From Agrobacterium sp. AGB01 (lineage in GTDB: Bacteria; Pseudomonadota; Alphaproteobacteria; Rhizobiales; Rhizobiaceae): a DNA stretch of 64,000 nucleotides. The DNA lies in NCBI RefSeq assembly GCF_014851585.1, contig NZ_JACVAB010000001.1, positions 1,389,669 through 1,453,668 of the forward strand. The letters run 5' to 3'. Shown piece by piece: positions 1 to 9,594 of the stretch. Within the stretch, counting starts at the first letter, position 1. Each line of letters begins with the position of its first letter. The notes below the pieces were generated by a model, which was not told the origin of the DNA, did no database searches, and was given only the letters and a program-made list of their open reading frames with translations. Position numbers and translations under genes: made by a program.

Positions 1-1
1 C

Positions 2-970
2 CAGATGAGCCAGTTTGAGGCGACACTTGCGGTCACCGACTGGAAGCGCACTGAAAACGGCTGGCACTGCCACAGCGGCCCGATGTCGAAAATCCCCGAG
101 GGCGAGGAAGCGGATTACCGCGCCTGCCTGTTGGGCTTCCGCGACTACGTCAACAAGAACGGTTTCAAGAGCGTCGTGCTTGGGCTGTCCGGTGGTATCG
201 ATTCCGCCATTTGCGCCGCGATTGCGGTCGATGCGCTGGGTGAAGAGCGTGTTCGCTGCATCATGCTGCCATACCGCTACACCTCAGATGAATCGCTGAA
301 AGACGCTGCCGATTGCGCCAAGGCGCTGGGCTGCCGTTACGACATCGTGCCAATTGTCGAGCCGGTGGAAGGTTTCCTGTCGTCGCTTGCCGACCTGTTT
401 GAGGGCACCGAAGAGGGCATTACCGAAGAAAACCTGCAAAGCCGTACCCGTGGCACCATCCTGATGGCGGTGTCTAACAAGTTTGGCTCCATGGTGGTGA
501 CAACTGGCAACAAGTCCGAGATGTCGGTGGGGTATGCAACACTCTACGGCGACATGAATGGTGGCTTCAACCCGATCAAGGACCTCTACAAGATGCAGGT
601 CTACGCCATTTCGAAATGGCGTAACGAACACGTGCCGCCAACCGCGCTTGGTCCGTCCGGTGAGGTGATACCGGCTAACATCCTGTCCAAGGCGCCATCG
701 GCCGAACTGCGTCCAAACCAGACAGACCAGGATTCGCTGCCACCATATCCAGTGCTCGACGATATTCTGGAATGCCTGGTGGAGCAGGAAATGTCGGTGG
801 ATGACATTGTGGCGCGCGGCCATGACGTCACGACCGTACACCGCATCGAGCATCTGCTTTATCTTGCGGAATACAAGCGCCGGCAGTCTGCACCGGGTGT
901 GAAAATTACCAAGAAGAACTTCGGGCGTGATCGGCGTTATCCGATCACCAACCGGTTCCGAGACCGGTAG
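2..970 (+). CDS. nadE: NAD+ synthase, C-terminal synthetase domain (5' end cut by window edge)
   Basis: The last step of NAD biosynthesis is amidation of deamido-NAD with ATP. The visible 321+ residues are the synthetase domain, which carries the PP-loop SGGIDS (about residue 61 of the visible part). The signatures TTGNKSE and SVGYATLYGDMNGGFNP follow, and the C-terminus is lysine/arginine rich (KITKKNFGRDRRYP). Glutamine-dependent NadE enzymes have about 550 residues, so an N-terminal nitrilase-like glutaminase domain probably lies to the left of the window. The frame is open back to base 2, so the ATG at base 5 is probably internal. A terminator hairpin follows directly. Identification is firm; only the true start is unseen. 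Confidence 0.93.
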   Translation, partial: QMSQFEATLAVTDWKRTENGWHCHSGPMSKIPEGEEADYRACLLGFRDYVNKNGFKSVVLGLSGGIDSAICAAIAVDALGEERVRCIMLPYRYTSDESLKDAADCAKALGCRYDIVPIVEPVEGFLSSLADLFEGTEEGITEENLQSRTRGTILMAVSNKFGSMVVTTGNKSEMSVGYATLYGDMNGGFNPIKDLYKMQVYAISKWRNEHVPPTALGPSGEVIPANILSKAPSAELRPNQTDQDSLPPYPVLDDILECLVEQEMSVDDIVARGHDVTTVHRIEHLLYLAEYKRRQSAPGVKITKKNFGRDRRYPITNRFRDR

Positions 971-979
971 AGATAATAG

Positions 980-1006
980 CGGCGCGGATCAAACCGCGCC
1001 GTTTTT
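980..1006 (+). terminator. Intrinsic terminator of nadE
   Basis: CGGCGCGG, loop atcaaa, CCGCGCCG, followed by TTTTTG. It begins 10 bases after the nadE stop codon. Confidence 0.85.
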
Positions 1007-1040
1007 GTATTGTGGGTTGCCGTGCATGGCCGCAACACTA

Positions 1041-1141
1041 CTCTCGTCGTCATTCTCGGGCTTGGCCCTGATATCTGTCGGCGTTGCATATTTGGCGCCG
1101 GTTTAGATCCTCGCCACCGGGGCGAGGATGACGTTTGAGTG
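1041..1141 (+). repeat. Palindromic intergenic repeat family A, copy 1
   Basis: This 101-base unit aligns without gaps to the unit at 1348-1448. It starts ctctcgtcgtcattctcggg, has a central gttgcatatttggc, and ends with a small palindrome (atcctcgccaccggggcgaggat) before gacgtttgagtg. Both ends can fold. A further full-length relative lies at 63594-63693 and fragments at 1479-1504 and 23872-23912. No coding content is credible here. Confidence 0.8.
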
Positions 1142-1151
1142 AGGCGCGTCC

Positions 1152-1277
1152 CACCATCTCCCTTACTCCTATACCTGTTACAGGAGTCCAGTTGACGTGC
1201 GTCCGCACGGCGTAAAAACTCTATTCAGCCCAAAGACTTGGGCTGGCCTGGATTCCCGTGACGAGCACAGGAATGAG
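1152..1277 (+). repeat. Palindromic intergenic repeat family B, copy 1
   Basis: The element has two arms that are inverted repeats of each other (ctcctatacctgttacaggag on the left, gattcccgtgacgagcacag on the right) around a core of about 57 bases. The core contains a near-perfect palindrome, cagcccaaagacttgggctg. The second copy at 63746-63880 has matching arms, but its core reads in the opposite orientation. Confidence 0.75.
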
Positions 1278-1347
1278 GATCGGTTGGTGTTGCTCTCTAC
1301 ACCAAGAGTTTCTTCTATTCGTGAACGTTGCCGGTGCCGCAACCAAA

Positions 1348-1448
1348 CTCTCGTCGTCATTCTCGGGCTTGACCCGAGAATCTATCCACGTTGCATATTT
1401 GGCACCGGCTTAGATCCTCGACACAAGGACGAGGATGACGTTTGAGTG
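1348..1448 (+). repeat. Palindromic intergenic repeat family A, copy 2
   Basis: It aligns base for base along 101 positions with 1041-1141. The left palindrome is better preserved here (ttctcgggcttgacccgagaa). The right palindrome tcctcgacacaaggacgagga is followed by tgacgtttgagtg, as in copy 1. Confidence 0.8.
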
Positions 1449-1478
1449 GGTGGATGAGCTTGAAACACACTCATCTCT

Positions 1479-1504
1479 GTCCTCGGGACAAGCCCAGGAT
1501 GACG
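1479..1504 (-). repeat. Half copy of repeat family A
   Basis: Read on the minus strand this is cgtcatcctgggcttgtccc followed by gaggac, the left palindrome of family A. No right half follows before the VOC gene. Together with the three entries above it accounts for most of the 565-base gene-free stretch 971-1535; I see no ORF of substance there. Confidence 0.6.
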
Positions 1505-1535
1505 GCAGAAATAGAGGAATGCACCATTCCCGTAC

Positions 1536-1913
1536 CTATATCACCTGACCGACATCGATGCGGTTGCCATCCGGGTCTTCAAACACGAAGGCGCGCAGGC
1601 CGTAATCCTTGTCTTGCAGACCTTTGATGATGCGCAGGCCATGTTGTTTGCACAGCGTATGCAGGGCATCGACGTCACTCACCATCATGTGGGCCACGTT
1701 GAAGGGGGCTGCCTCGTGTGACGGCTGCAGGGTCAGATGCAGCTCAGCATTGCCCTGTTTCAGGATCATGAAACCAACGGGATTGCCGTTTTCAAATGAC
1801 TTAGTGAAACCGAGTACACCGACATAGAAGTCATGGGCCTTTTGAATGTCCTTGACGGGAAGCATGGCGGCAATCCGGCCAAAACGGATGCCTTGATCGG
1901 CGATGGAATTCAT
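1536..1913 (-). CDS. VOC/glyoxalase family protein
   Basis: A 125-residue protein of the vicinal-oxygen-chelate fold. It has the beta-alpha-beta-beta-beta pattern, starting MLPVKDIQKAHDFYVGVLGF and ending FEDPDGNRIDVGQV, the usual C-terminal VOC motif. The family includes glyoxalase I, fosfomycin/bleomycin resistance proteins and dioxygenases, and the substrate cannot be read from sequence. I chose the ATG at 1913 because the longer upstream reading frame shows no domain and the VOC fold starts right after it. It is divergent from the TolB-like gene, with 181 bases between the two starts. Confidence 0.8.
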   Translation of the reverse strand: MNSIADQGIRFGRIAAMLPVKDIQKAHDFYVGVLGFTKSFENGNPVGFMILKQGNAELHLTLQPSHEAAPFNVAHMMVSDVDALHTLCKQHGLRIIKGLQDKDYGLRAFVFEDPDGNRIDVGQVI

Positions 1914-2094
1914 CGCGGAACCTCGAACCTGGGAGAAACGGGGCAGGGTAAACGGACGGTGCCGAAACGCTGCTGTTCTCCTTTTTTGAATTTGCAGGAC
2001 GGTGCCTGCGGCAATAGGATCATTATGTGAAGGTGTCGGGCGATGCAAATGAAATGTCGGCCACTCCTGTCGATGAGCAACCCCGGGAGGATGC

Positions 2095-2925
2095 GTGCGC
2101 AGTTCCATCGAAATCTACAACATCCGTACCCGTCAGATGCGTGTGGTCTGGCAGACCGAGGCGCTGTTTGAAGCGCCCAACTGGTCGCCGGATGGCCAGT
2201 ACCTTCTGCTCAATGCCGATGGGCTGATCTATCGCCTGTCGCTTTCGGGTGATCCGACACCGGTCAAGGTGGACACAGGGTTTGCGACCCTGTGCAACAA
2301 CGATCACGGCATTTCGCCTGACGGTTCGCTTTATGCCATTTCCGACAAGGTGGAGTTTGGCAAGAGCGCAATCTACCTGCTGCCGTCTTCCGGCGGCACG
2401 CCAAGGCTGATGACGCACAATTTGCCATCCTATTGGCATGGCTGGTCGCCGGATGGAAAATCATTCGCCTACTGCGGCATTCGCGATCAGGTTTTTGATA
2501 TATATTCCATGGACATAGAAAGCGAAGTTGAATCACGTCTTACGCATGGTGAGGGCCGTAATGACGGGCCGGATTATTCCGCCGATGGCCAGTGGATCTA
2601 TTTCAATTCCAGCCGCACCGGACTGATGCAGATATGGCGTGTGAAGACTGATGGCTCATCCGTCGAGCGCGTCACCGACAGCAATTTTGGAGACTGGTTT
2701 CCACATCCGTCGCCATCAGGCGACAAGGTGGTGTTCGTGTCCTACGACGCCGATGTCTTTGATCATCCCCGTGATCTGAATGTGCGGGTGCGGTTGATGG
2801 ATGCCGATGGCGGCAATGTCGAGACGCTGTTTGAACTGTTTGGCGGGCAGGGCACCATGAACTCGCCCAACTGGTCGCCTGATGGCGATGAGTTTGCCTA
2901 TGTCAGGTATTTCCCGGCGACCTAA
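2095..2925 (+). CDS. TolB-like beta-propeller protein (PD40 repeats)
   Basis: A 276-residue protein built from repeated WD40-like PD40 units: PNWSPDGQYLL, GISPDGSLYAI, HGWSPDGKSFAY, PDYSADGQWIYF, PHPSPSGDKVVF and PNWSPDGDEFAY. These six repeats suit a six-bladed propeller like that of TolB. There is no signal peptide and no N-terminal TolB domain, so it is probably a cytoplasmic relative and not the Tol-Pal component. The GTG start at 2095 follows gggagg by four bases and is the first start after an in-frame stop at 2074-2076. The ligand or partner is unknown. Confidence 0.82.
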   Translation: MRSSIEIYNIRTRQMRVVWQTEALFEAPNWSPDGQYLLLNADGLIYRLSLSGDPTPVKVDTGFATLCNNDHGISPDGSLYAISDKVEFGKSAIYLLPSSGGTPRLMTHNLPSYWHGWSPDGKSFAYCGIRDQVFDIYSMDIESEVESRLTHGEGRNDGPDYSADGQWIYFNSSRTGLMQIWRVKTDGSSVERVTDSNFGDWFPHPSPSGDKVVFVSYDADVFDHPRDLNVRVRLMDADGGNVETLFELFGGQGTMNSPNWSPDGDEFAYVRYFPAT

Positions 2926-2974
2926 CGCCACATGCTCCCGTGCTTGCATTTGCGCGATGTAGCGGACATAAGCA

Positions 2975-3917
<943 letters not shown>

Positions 3918-3951
3918 ATCTATTGGCGCGTGTGAGGAAAAGCGTCGTGCA

Positions 3952-5088
3952 TCACTGCTGCTGCGGTTGTGCACCTTGTAGAGCCGGATTGTGCAGATCG
4001 ATCCGGCTGGTTTCCTCGGGCAGAAACTGTGGTCCGACGACCCGGACTTTACTATCTTTGGGATCATAGTCGCGCTCGACAGGCGCTGCGGCAACCGGCT
4101 GTTCTGTCTGCTTCTTTTCGCCATTCGGCGTCTTGATATCGGTAACGCCGGAATAGGGTTCTGCGGGTTTTGACTGGTTGGCCTCTTCCTGCTTTTTCAT
4201 CTGGTCGAAATATGACGCCATGTTGCAGCCGCAGGACGGCGAGCGGGTGTCTGCTGACGTGTTGCGATAGGCAAAGGCGGTCGGCAGGTCCTTGTATGGT
4301 TTGCCGGTCTCGGCAGAAACCATGTCCGCACTCTCCTGACCTTGCAGGGAGTGGTAATAAAGCTCCGTCTCAGAACCCGGGCACATTTGTTCACAGGTCG
4401 CGGCCTGACGGCGAAAATCAAGCGGTGAGGCATTGGACGAAATCGGGAAAAATGCGCCGTCACAGGTCCGTACGCACAGGGTTCTAAGGCCGCCCTGCAT
4501 TGGCGGTGTGAACACCGGCTGGCGGTTCGGGTCCACCTCGATCATGCCGGGTGGGGCAAATTCCTGGGTCTGGTCATTCGGGCTAGCGGCGGCAGACTGC
4601 GGGCGCTCGTCAAAGCAGCCATTGGCATCAAGTGCGGCCATGATACGATCACGGTCAACGCCTCGATTGCGCTGCTGTGCCATCATCTGGTCGCGGCTGA
4701 CAAGCAGGTCGTCACGCTCCGCCTCGGCGTCATAAAGTGCATCTTCGATCTGGTCGCACAGCTGGGCATTTTCACCGCCGTAAACGACGATGCTGCCGCT
4801 CGAGCAGCCATAGGCTCTCAGATCATTGCGGATTTTGCGGATGATGATGTTCTGGCGGGTCAAGGCGCTGGCAAAATGGCGCACTTCGGCAGTGTTGCCA
4901 ATAATCTGCGCCGGTGCGCGCAATTCCTGACGCAGGTCATCACACACCGAGGCAGCAAAGGACACGGCAGGAAAGCTACCGATCAATACCGGTAAAAACA
5001 GCATTGTAAAATTGCGCAGTTTCAAAGCTGTCACCTGTATGTTCCGCTTCCGATGTGGTTGCGTTTTCGGCTTCGCGTCTGCGGCCAT
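3952..5088 (-). CDS. Exported DUF2865 domain protein
   Basis: A protein of up to 378 residues with a hydrophobic segment (about 28-46, ending FAAS) that reads as a signal peptide. Its middle part matches DUF2865: TLCVRTCDGAFFPIS, CEQMCPGSETELYY, then MVSAETGKPYKDLPTAFAYR and SCGCN. It has many cysteines (VCDD, YGCSS, LCDQ and the motifs above), which suggests a disulfide-bonded periplasmic fold. The C-terminal 90 residues are Q/P rich. Starts at GTG 5034 or the ATG at codon 29 are also possible. The function of DUF2865 is unknown. It is convergent with bluB and separated from it by 34 bases. Confidence 0.8.
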   Translation of the reverse strand: MAADAKPKTQPHRKRNIQVTALKLRNFTMLFLPVLIGSFPAVSFAASVCDDLRQELRAPAQIIGNTAEVRHFASALTRQNIIIRKIRNDLRAYGCSSGSIVVYGGENAQLCDQIEDALYDAEAERDDLLVSRDQMMAQQRNRGVDRDRIMAALDANGCFDERPQSAAASPNDQTQEFAPPGMIEVDPNRQPVFTPPMQGGLRTLCVRTCDGAFFPISSNASPLDFRRQAATCEQMCPGSETELYYHSLQGQESADMVSAETGKPYKDLPTAFAYRNTSADTRSPSCGCNMASYFDQMKKQEEANQSKPAEPYSGVTDIKTPNGEKKQTEQPVAAAPVERDYDPKDSKVRVVGPQFLPEETSRIDLHNPALQGAQPQQQ

Positions 5089-5182
5089 CCAAACAAAAAG
5101 GATGGAAAAAGATATGCCGCAAGCGCCTCATTCATCAGATTGTTATCATATAAATGAGGCAGTTGCGGCAATCGGCAATTCA

Positions 5183-5202
5183 AAACTGCGTTAACGCAGC
5201 TT
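5183..5202 (-). terminator. Intrinsic terminator of the malic enzyme gene
   Basis: On the minus strand the sequence is AAAGCTGCG, loop ttaa, CGCAG, TTTT, starting 10 bases past the stop codon of maeB. The same bases form a perfect 14-base palindrome (5186-5199). Confidence 0.65.
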
Positions 5203-5212
5203 TAGGGCACCA

Positions 5213-7522
5213 TTACGGATGCGAGGCTTCCACGACAGCCAGGGCTGCCATGTTGACCACGCCGCGCGATGTCACGGTTGGCGACAGAATATGTGCGGGC
5301 AGGGCGGTGCCGAGCAGGATCGGGCCAACATGCAGCGCATCTGTCATGGTGCGAACCAGACCGAGCGAAATATTCGCCGCGTCAAGGTTCGGGAACACCA
5401 GCAGGTTTGCTTCGCCAGACAGCGTGCTGTCAGGCATGGCGCGCTTGCGCAGGCTTTCGGTCAGGGCAGAACCACCCTGCATTTCGCCATCGACTTCCAG
5501 ATCCGGTGCGGTGTCACGCACGATCTGCAAGGCGTCACGCATCTTGCGGGCGCTTTCCGAATCACGCGAACCAAAGTTCGAGTGGCTGATCAGCGCGGCC
5601 TTTGGCGTGATGCCGAAGCGGCGGATTTCCTGAGCGGCCAAAATGGTGCTTTCCGCAACTTCTTCTGCGGTTGGATTGTAGGTCACAAACGTATCGGTGA
5701 AGAAGGTTGCGCCACGTTGCGAGATGATCAGGCTGAGGCCGGAGAATGCACGCACATCCTTTTTCTTGCCAATGATCTGGTTGACGTCACGCAGGTGACG
5801 GTCAAAACGGCCTTCAAGACCGCAGATCAGCGCGTCTGCTTCACCGCGCTTGACAGACAGCGCACCGATGACGGTGGTGTTGGTACGAACGATGGTGCGG
5901 GCAGCTTCCGGGTTGATACCCATGCGGCCAACCAGCGCGAAGTAATCATCGACATATTCGCGGTAACGTGGATCGTCTTCCGGGTTGACCACGGCAAAGT
6001 CCGCATGAGGACGAATGCGCAGACCGAAACGCTTGAGGCGGGATTCGATGATCTGCGGACGGCCGATCAGGATCGGTACGCCGGTGCCTTCTTCCAGCAG
6101 AACCTGGGCGGCACGCAGCACACGCTCGTCTTCACCTTCCGAGAAGATGATGCGCTTCTTCTCAGCCGATTTTGCAGCGGCAAAGATTGGCTTCATCACG
6201 AAACCGGAGCGCCAGACGAAACGGTTCAGCTGGTCGAGATAGGCGTCGAAATCGGTGATTGGACGCGATGCAACGCCGCTTGCTGCCGCCGCACGGGCAA
6301 CGGCCGGTGCAATGCGCAGGATTAGGCGCGGGTCGAATGGCGATGGAATGAGGTAGGTCGGTCCAAACAACGGTGTGTCACCGGAATAGGCTTTCGCAGC
6401 CACTTCCGAGATTTCTTCCCGCGCCAGTTCGGCAATTGCCTTGACGGCCGCCATCTTCATTTCTTCGTTGATGGTGGTTGCACCACAATCAAGGGCGCCG
6501 CGGAAGATGTACGGGAAGCAGAGGACGTTGTTCACCTGGTTCGGGAAGTCCGAACGGCCGGTGCAGATCATCGCATCAGGACGGGCCGCACGCGCGACTT
6601 CCGGCATGATTTCCGGGTTCGGGTTGGCAAGCGCCAGAATAAGCGGCTTTTCAGCCATCTGTACCAGCAGCTCAGGCTTCAGAACGCCAGCCGCCGACAG
6701 GCCGAGGAAGACATCTGCGCCATCGATGGATTCGGCCAGAACGCGCTTGTCGCTCTTCTGGGCGTAGATTTCTTTCCACTCGTCCATCAGGGTATTGCGG
6801 CCGTCATAAACGAGGCCTTCAATGTCGTGAACCCAGATGTTTTCTTTCTTGGCGCCCAGCGATACCAGCAGGTTAAGGCAGGCAAGGGCTGCCGCACCGG
6901 CGCCCGACGTGACGATCTTGACATTGCCAAGCGACTTGCCGGCCAGTTCCAGACCGTTCATCACGGCGGCAGCCACGATGATGGCGGTGCCATGCTGGTC
7001 GTCATGGAATACTGGAATGTTCATCTTTTCGCGCAGCTGGCGCTCGACTTCGAAACATTCAGGCGCCTTGATGTCTTCAAGGTTGATGCCGCCAAAGGTC
7101 GGCTCCAGCGCCGAGATGGTCGAGACCATGTCGTTGATGCCGGGCGCGTCGATTTCGATGTCGAATACGTCGATGCCGGCGAATTTCTTGAACAGGACGG
7201 CTTTTCCTTCCATCACTGGCTTGGAGGCCAGCGGACCGATATTGCCGAGGCCAAGAACAGCCGTGCCGTTGGAAATAACAGCCACCAGATTGGCGCGTGC
7301 CGTATATTCGGCGGCCGTTTCGGGGTTTTCGTGAATGGCAAGGCAAGGTGCTGCAACACCCGGCGAATAGGCCAGCGCCAGGTCGCGCTGGTTGCCGAGC
7401 GGCTTGGTCGGTTGAATTTCGAGTTTGCCGGGGCGCGGATAGCGGTGGAAAAAGAGCGCCTGTTCGTCCAGGTCAGCACTTGCTGGTTTTGGTTGAGTTT
7501 TGTTTTTATCCTGCGAATTCAT
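5213..7522 (-). CDS. maeB: NADP-dependent malic enzyme with phosphotransacetylase-like C-terminus
   Basis: The protein oxidatively decarboxylates malate to pyruvate in the cytosol, feeding acetyl-CoA formation or making NADPH. Its 769 residues comprise three parts. The N-terminal malic domain carries [13 protein letters not shown] near residue 24 and SPGVAAPC at 53-60. The NAD(P)-binding domain carries DDQHGTA at 174-180 and [10 protein letters not shown] at 207-216. From about residue 430 there is a PTA/PTB-like domain, typical of the long rhizobial DME/TME enzymes and without proven transacetylase activity. The start at 7522 (MNSQDKNKT) fits that family better than the ATG 60 bases upstream, which has no ribosome-binding site. 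NADP versus NAD use is not decided by sequence alone. Confidence 0.93.
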   Translation of the reverse strand: MNSQDKNKTQPKPASADLDEQALFFHRYPRPGKLEIQPTKPLGNQRDLALAYSPGVAAPCLAIHENPETAAEYTARANLVAVISNGTAVLGLGNIGPLASKPVMEGKAVLFKKFAGIDVFDIEIDAPGINDMVSTISALEPTFGGINLEDIKAPECFEVERQLREKMNIPVFHDDQHGTAIIVAAAVMNGLELAGKSLGNVKIVTSGAGAAALACLNLLVSLGAKKENIWVHDIEGLVYDGRNTLMDEWKEIYAQKSDKRVLAESIDGADVFLGLSAAGVLKPELLVQMAEKPLILALANPNPEIMPEVARAARPDAMICTGRSDFPNQVNNVLCFPYIFRGALDCGATTINEEMKMAAVKAIAELAREEISEVAAKAYSGDTPLFGPTYLIPSPFDPRLILRIAPAVARAAAASGVASRPITDFDAYLDQLNRFVWRSGFVMKPIFAAAKSAEKKRIIFSEGEDERVLRAAQVLLEEGTGVPILIGRPQIIESRLKRFGLRIRPHADFAVVNPEDDPRYREYVDDYFALVGRMGINPEAARTIVRTNTTVIGALSVKRGEADALICGLEGRFDRHLRDVNQIIGKKKDVRAFSGLSLIISQRGATFFTDTFVTYNPTAEEVAESTILAAQEIRRFGITPKAALISHSNFGSRDSESARKMRDALQIVRDTAPDLEVDGEMQGGSALTESLRKRAMPDSTLSGEANLLVFPNLDAANISLGLVRTMTDALHVGPILLGTALPAHILSPTVTSRGVVNMAALAVVEASHP

Positions 7523-7721
7523 TCCTGCACCGCTTTTTTCAAATGTTTTCGTTGGGCTTCTGAATACATCAATCAGCCCCATGGTACAGCCGTTATTTGA
7601 TTGATTCGTGTCAAAATGAGTGTGGGTGAAGAGGGTTTTGCGGCAGAAAATAGTCCTTTGTCATGATGCTGAAACACGACTCTGGTTCTGGAGTATGTAG
7701 TTTGATTGCCAAGACAGGGGG

Positions 7722-8552
7722 ATGAATTCCGTGGCCCGGCAAATGGAAACCAGACATTTCAGAACCTTATTTATCTCGGACGTGCACCTTGGCTCCAAGG
7801 CTGCCAAAACCGACTACCTCCTAGATTTCTTGCGTCATCATGATGCTGACACGATTATTCTGGTGGGAGACATCATTGACGGCTGGCGTTTGCGCCGCAA
7901 CTGGTACTGGCCGCAAGGCTGCAATGATGTTGTACAGAAACTGCTGCGCAAGGCGCGCAAGGGTGCCCGGATCATCTATATTCCCGGCAACCATGATGAG
8001 TTCCTCAGAGAGTTTCCCGGTTCGCACTTCGGCGGTATCGAAGTCGCCGAACGCATGGTGCATGAAGCGGCAGACGGCAAGAAATACCTGATCATCCACG
8101 GCGATGAGTTTGACGTGGTCGTGCGCAATGCCCGTCTGCTCGCTTACCTCGGTGACTGGGCCTACGACGCAGCAATTGCCATCAATGTGATACTGGCGGC
8201 CGTTCGTCGCCGTATCGGCCTGCCATACTGGTCGTTCTCGGCCTGGGCAAAGCTGCAGGTCAAACATGCCGTCAACTTCATTGGCGAGTTCCAGCGCGTT
8301 GTGGTGGACGAAGCCAAGCGTAACGATGTGGACGGCGTTATCTGCGGTCATATCCACCACGCCGTGATCAGCGAGATGGACGGTATCCGTTACATCAATA
8401 CTGGTGACTGGGTGGAAAGCTGCACGGCAATTGCCGAAAATGAAGATGGCAGCTTTGAACTGATCACCTGGATGCAGGCTGAAGAAAACCCTGAAAACAT
8501 CGAGCAGGAAGAACAGATCGCTCTGCCACCGTTCCCGATGCGCGCTGCCTGA
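7722..8552 (+). CDS. LpxH-like UDP-2,3-diacylglucosamine diphosphatase family metallophosphoesterase
   Basis: A 276-residue calcineurin-like phosphoesterase with the five metal motifs in order: DVHLG (20-24), GDIIDGW (49-55), GNHDE (89-93), GDEFD (127-131) and GHIHHA (209-214). It resembles LpxH, which cleaves UDP-2,3-diacylglucosamine to lipid X, but is about 35 residues longer and carries an amphipathic stretch near residues 145-190 that may bind membrane. LpxI, the unrelated enzyme for the same step, is encoded at 55787-56653, so this protein may act on another lipid or nucleotide diphosphate. GTG 7731 and ATG 7743 are alternative starts; the gggggag-like site at 7716 fits 7731 slightly better in spacing. 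Confidence 0.8.
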   Translation: MNSVARQMETRHFRTLFISDVHLGSKAAKTDYLLDFLRHHDADTIILVGDIIDGWRLRRNWYWPQGCNDVVQKLLRKARKGARIIYIPGNHDEFLREFPGSHFGGIEVAERMVHEAADGKKYLIIHGDEFDVVVRNARLLAYLGDWAYDAAIAINVILAAVRRRIGLPYWSFSAWAKLQVKHAVNFIGEFQRVVVDEAKRNDVDGVICGHIHHAVISEMDGIRYINTGDWVESCTAIAENEDGSFELITWMQAEENPENIEQEEQIALPPFPMRAA

Positions 8553-8647
8553 TGTGACAGAGTGACAAGCGCCTCTCTGGGCGCGCATTTCATCTCAGGC
8601 TGTCACCCGAAAACAGCGGTTGCCTCCAGTGTTTGGCGGCAACCCAG

Positions 8648-9028
8648 CTACTTTTTCGGCGTTACTTTGCGTCCACGTGCCACTTTTTCCGGGACGCTTT
8701 TTCCATATTCATTCCACCAGGCCGTCAACGCTTCCATTGTCGGACCGAGGCCTCTGGCTTTCGCAGTTATCTCGTACTCCACGCGAGGCGGGACCTCGGC
8801 GTAGACCGTGCGGGAAACCAAACCGTCCAATTCAAGCTCCCGCAATTGGGCGGTCAACATATGCTGGGTGATGCCAGGAATGGCTTTGCGCAGCTCGTTG
8901 AAGCGATAAATGCGCTGGTTGAGAAGCCACATGATTTCGAGTTTCCATTTACCCGAAAGCAACGCGAATGCACGCCGCATTTCTTCGTGCATATTTGTGC
9001 CGTCCGGCTCATTAGTCTGGTTTTCCAT
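8648..9028 (-). CDS. HxlR-family transcriptional regulator
   Basis: A 126-residue winged-helix protein of the HxlR/MarR-like class. It shows the typical opening FALLSGKWKLEIMWLL, the recognition segment RFNELRKAIPGITQHMLTAQLRELELDGLV and the wing RTVYAEVPPRVEYEIT. HxlR proteins often respond to aldehydes, quinones or hypochlorite and control a neighbouring reductase gene. Here it is divergent from a DoxX-like gene and a short-chain dehydrogenase, its likely targets. GTG at 9037, three codons upstream, is an alternative start. Confidence 0.88.
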   Translation of the reverse strand: MENQTNEPDGTNMHEEMRRAFALLSGKWKLEIMWLLNQRIYRFNELRKAIPGITQHMLTAQLRELELDGLVSRTVYAEVPPRVEYEITAKARGLGPTMEALTAWWNEYGKSVPEKVARGRKVTPKK

Positions 9029-9036
9029 ACTTACCA

Positions 9037-9067
9037 CGCGAAATTCATCCTACTCGCGAATATTCAT
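9037..9067. promoter_or_regulatory. Possible HxlR operator: two direct repeats
   Basis: cgcgaaattcatc (9037-9049) is repeated as cgcgaatattcatc (9055-9068) with an 18-base period. The pair lies just upstream of the HxlR gene and in the 150-base region shared with doxX. Position and repetition suggest an operator; there is no direct proof. Confidence 0.4.
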
Positions 9068-9179
9068 CTAATACCACATTTTCGATGCGAACACCGGATA
9101 ATCAGCAGTCCTAATCCGGAACACTGAAAATCTTGAATGGAGCAATCTGCCGAAGTCATTCGGCGGCAAGGGATATCTC

Positions 9180-9569
9180 ATGTCTGAAATCTATATTTAC
9201 TGGGCCGTAACGATCCTGCTGGTCGCGCTCTATCTTGCCTCTGCCATAACCTATGTCGCAAAGACCGAATGGGTCCGGCAGACAATTGCCGGGTTCGGTT
9301 ACCCAACCTATCTCGTCCATATTTTGACGGTCGTGAAGGTCGCCGCTGTCGTGGCCATCCTGTCCCGCTTCAACGTTGGCTTGAGCGATCTGGCCTATGC
9401 CGGGATGCTGTTTCACCTTCTTCTGTCCGGGCTGGCCCATATCGGGGTTCGAAAGCCCGCAAGTGCTCTGCCTGCCATCATAGGGCTGGCGCTGCTTGCC
9501 GCATCCTTCACCACCCAGAACGCCGGGCGCGATGTTCCATCACCTTATGCCATGGCGCAGGCGCGCTAA
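9180..9569 (+). CDS. DoxX-like family membrane protein
   Basis: A 129-residue integral membrane protein with four predicted helices (about residues 5-25, 42-62, 66-86 and 95-112). It has the DoxX-like layout, including FGYPTYLVHILTVVKVAAVVAIL. DoxX-like proteins are small quinone-associated or redox-linked membrane proteins whose biochemistry is poorly known. The ATG at 9180 is preceded by aaggga at good spacing. It is the first gene of a two-gene unit with the SDR gene 25 bases downstream, and is probably controlled by the divergent HxlR protein. Confidence 0.8.
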   Translation: MSEIYIYWAVTILLVALYLASAITYVAKTEWVRQTIAGFGYPTYLVHILTVVKVAAVVAILSRFNVGLSDLAYAGMLFHLLLSGLAHIGVRKPASALPAIIGLALLAASFTTQNAGRDVPSPYAMAQAR

Positions 9570-9594
9570 TCCCCCACTTGGAAAGGAAATCAAA

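Noticed and set aside
1197..1627. Two small plus-strand ORFs (82 and 61 codons) downstream of nadE
   Set aside because: They lie in the palindromic repeats and overlap the VOC gene; copies of the repeats elsewhere break the frames.
5219..6325. A 368-codon plus-strand frame inside the malic enzyme gene
   Set aside because: Antisense shadow without domain or ribosome-binding site.
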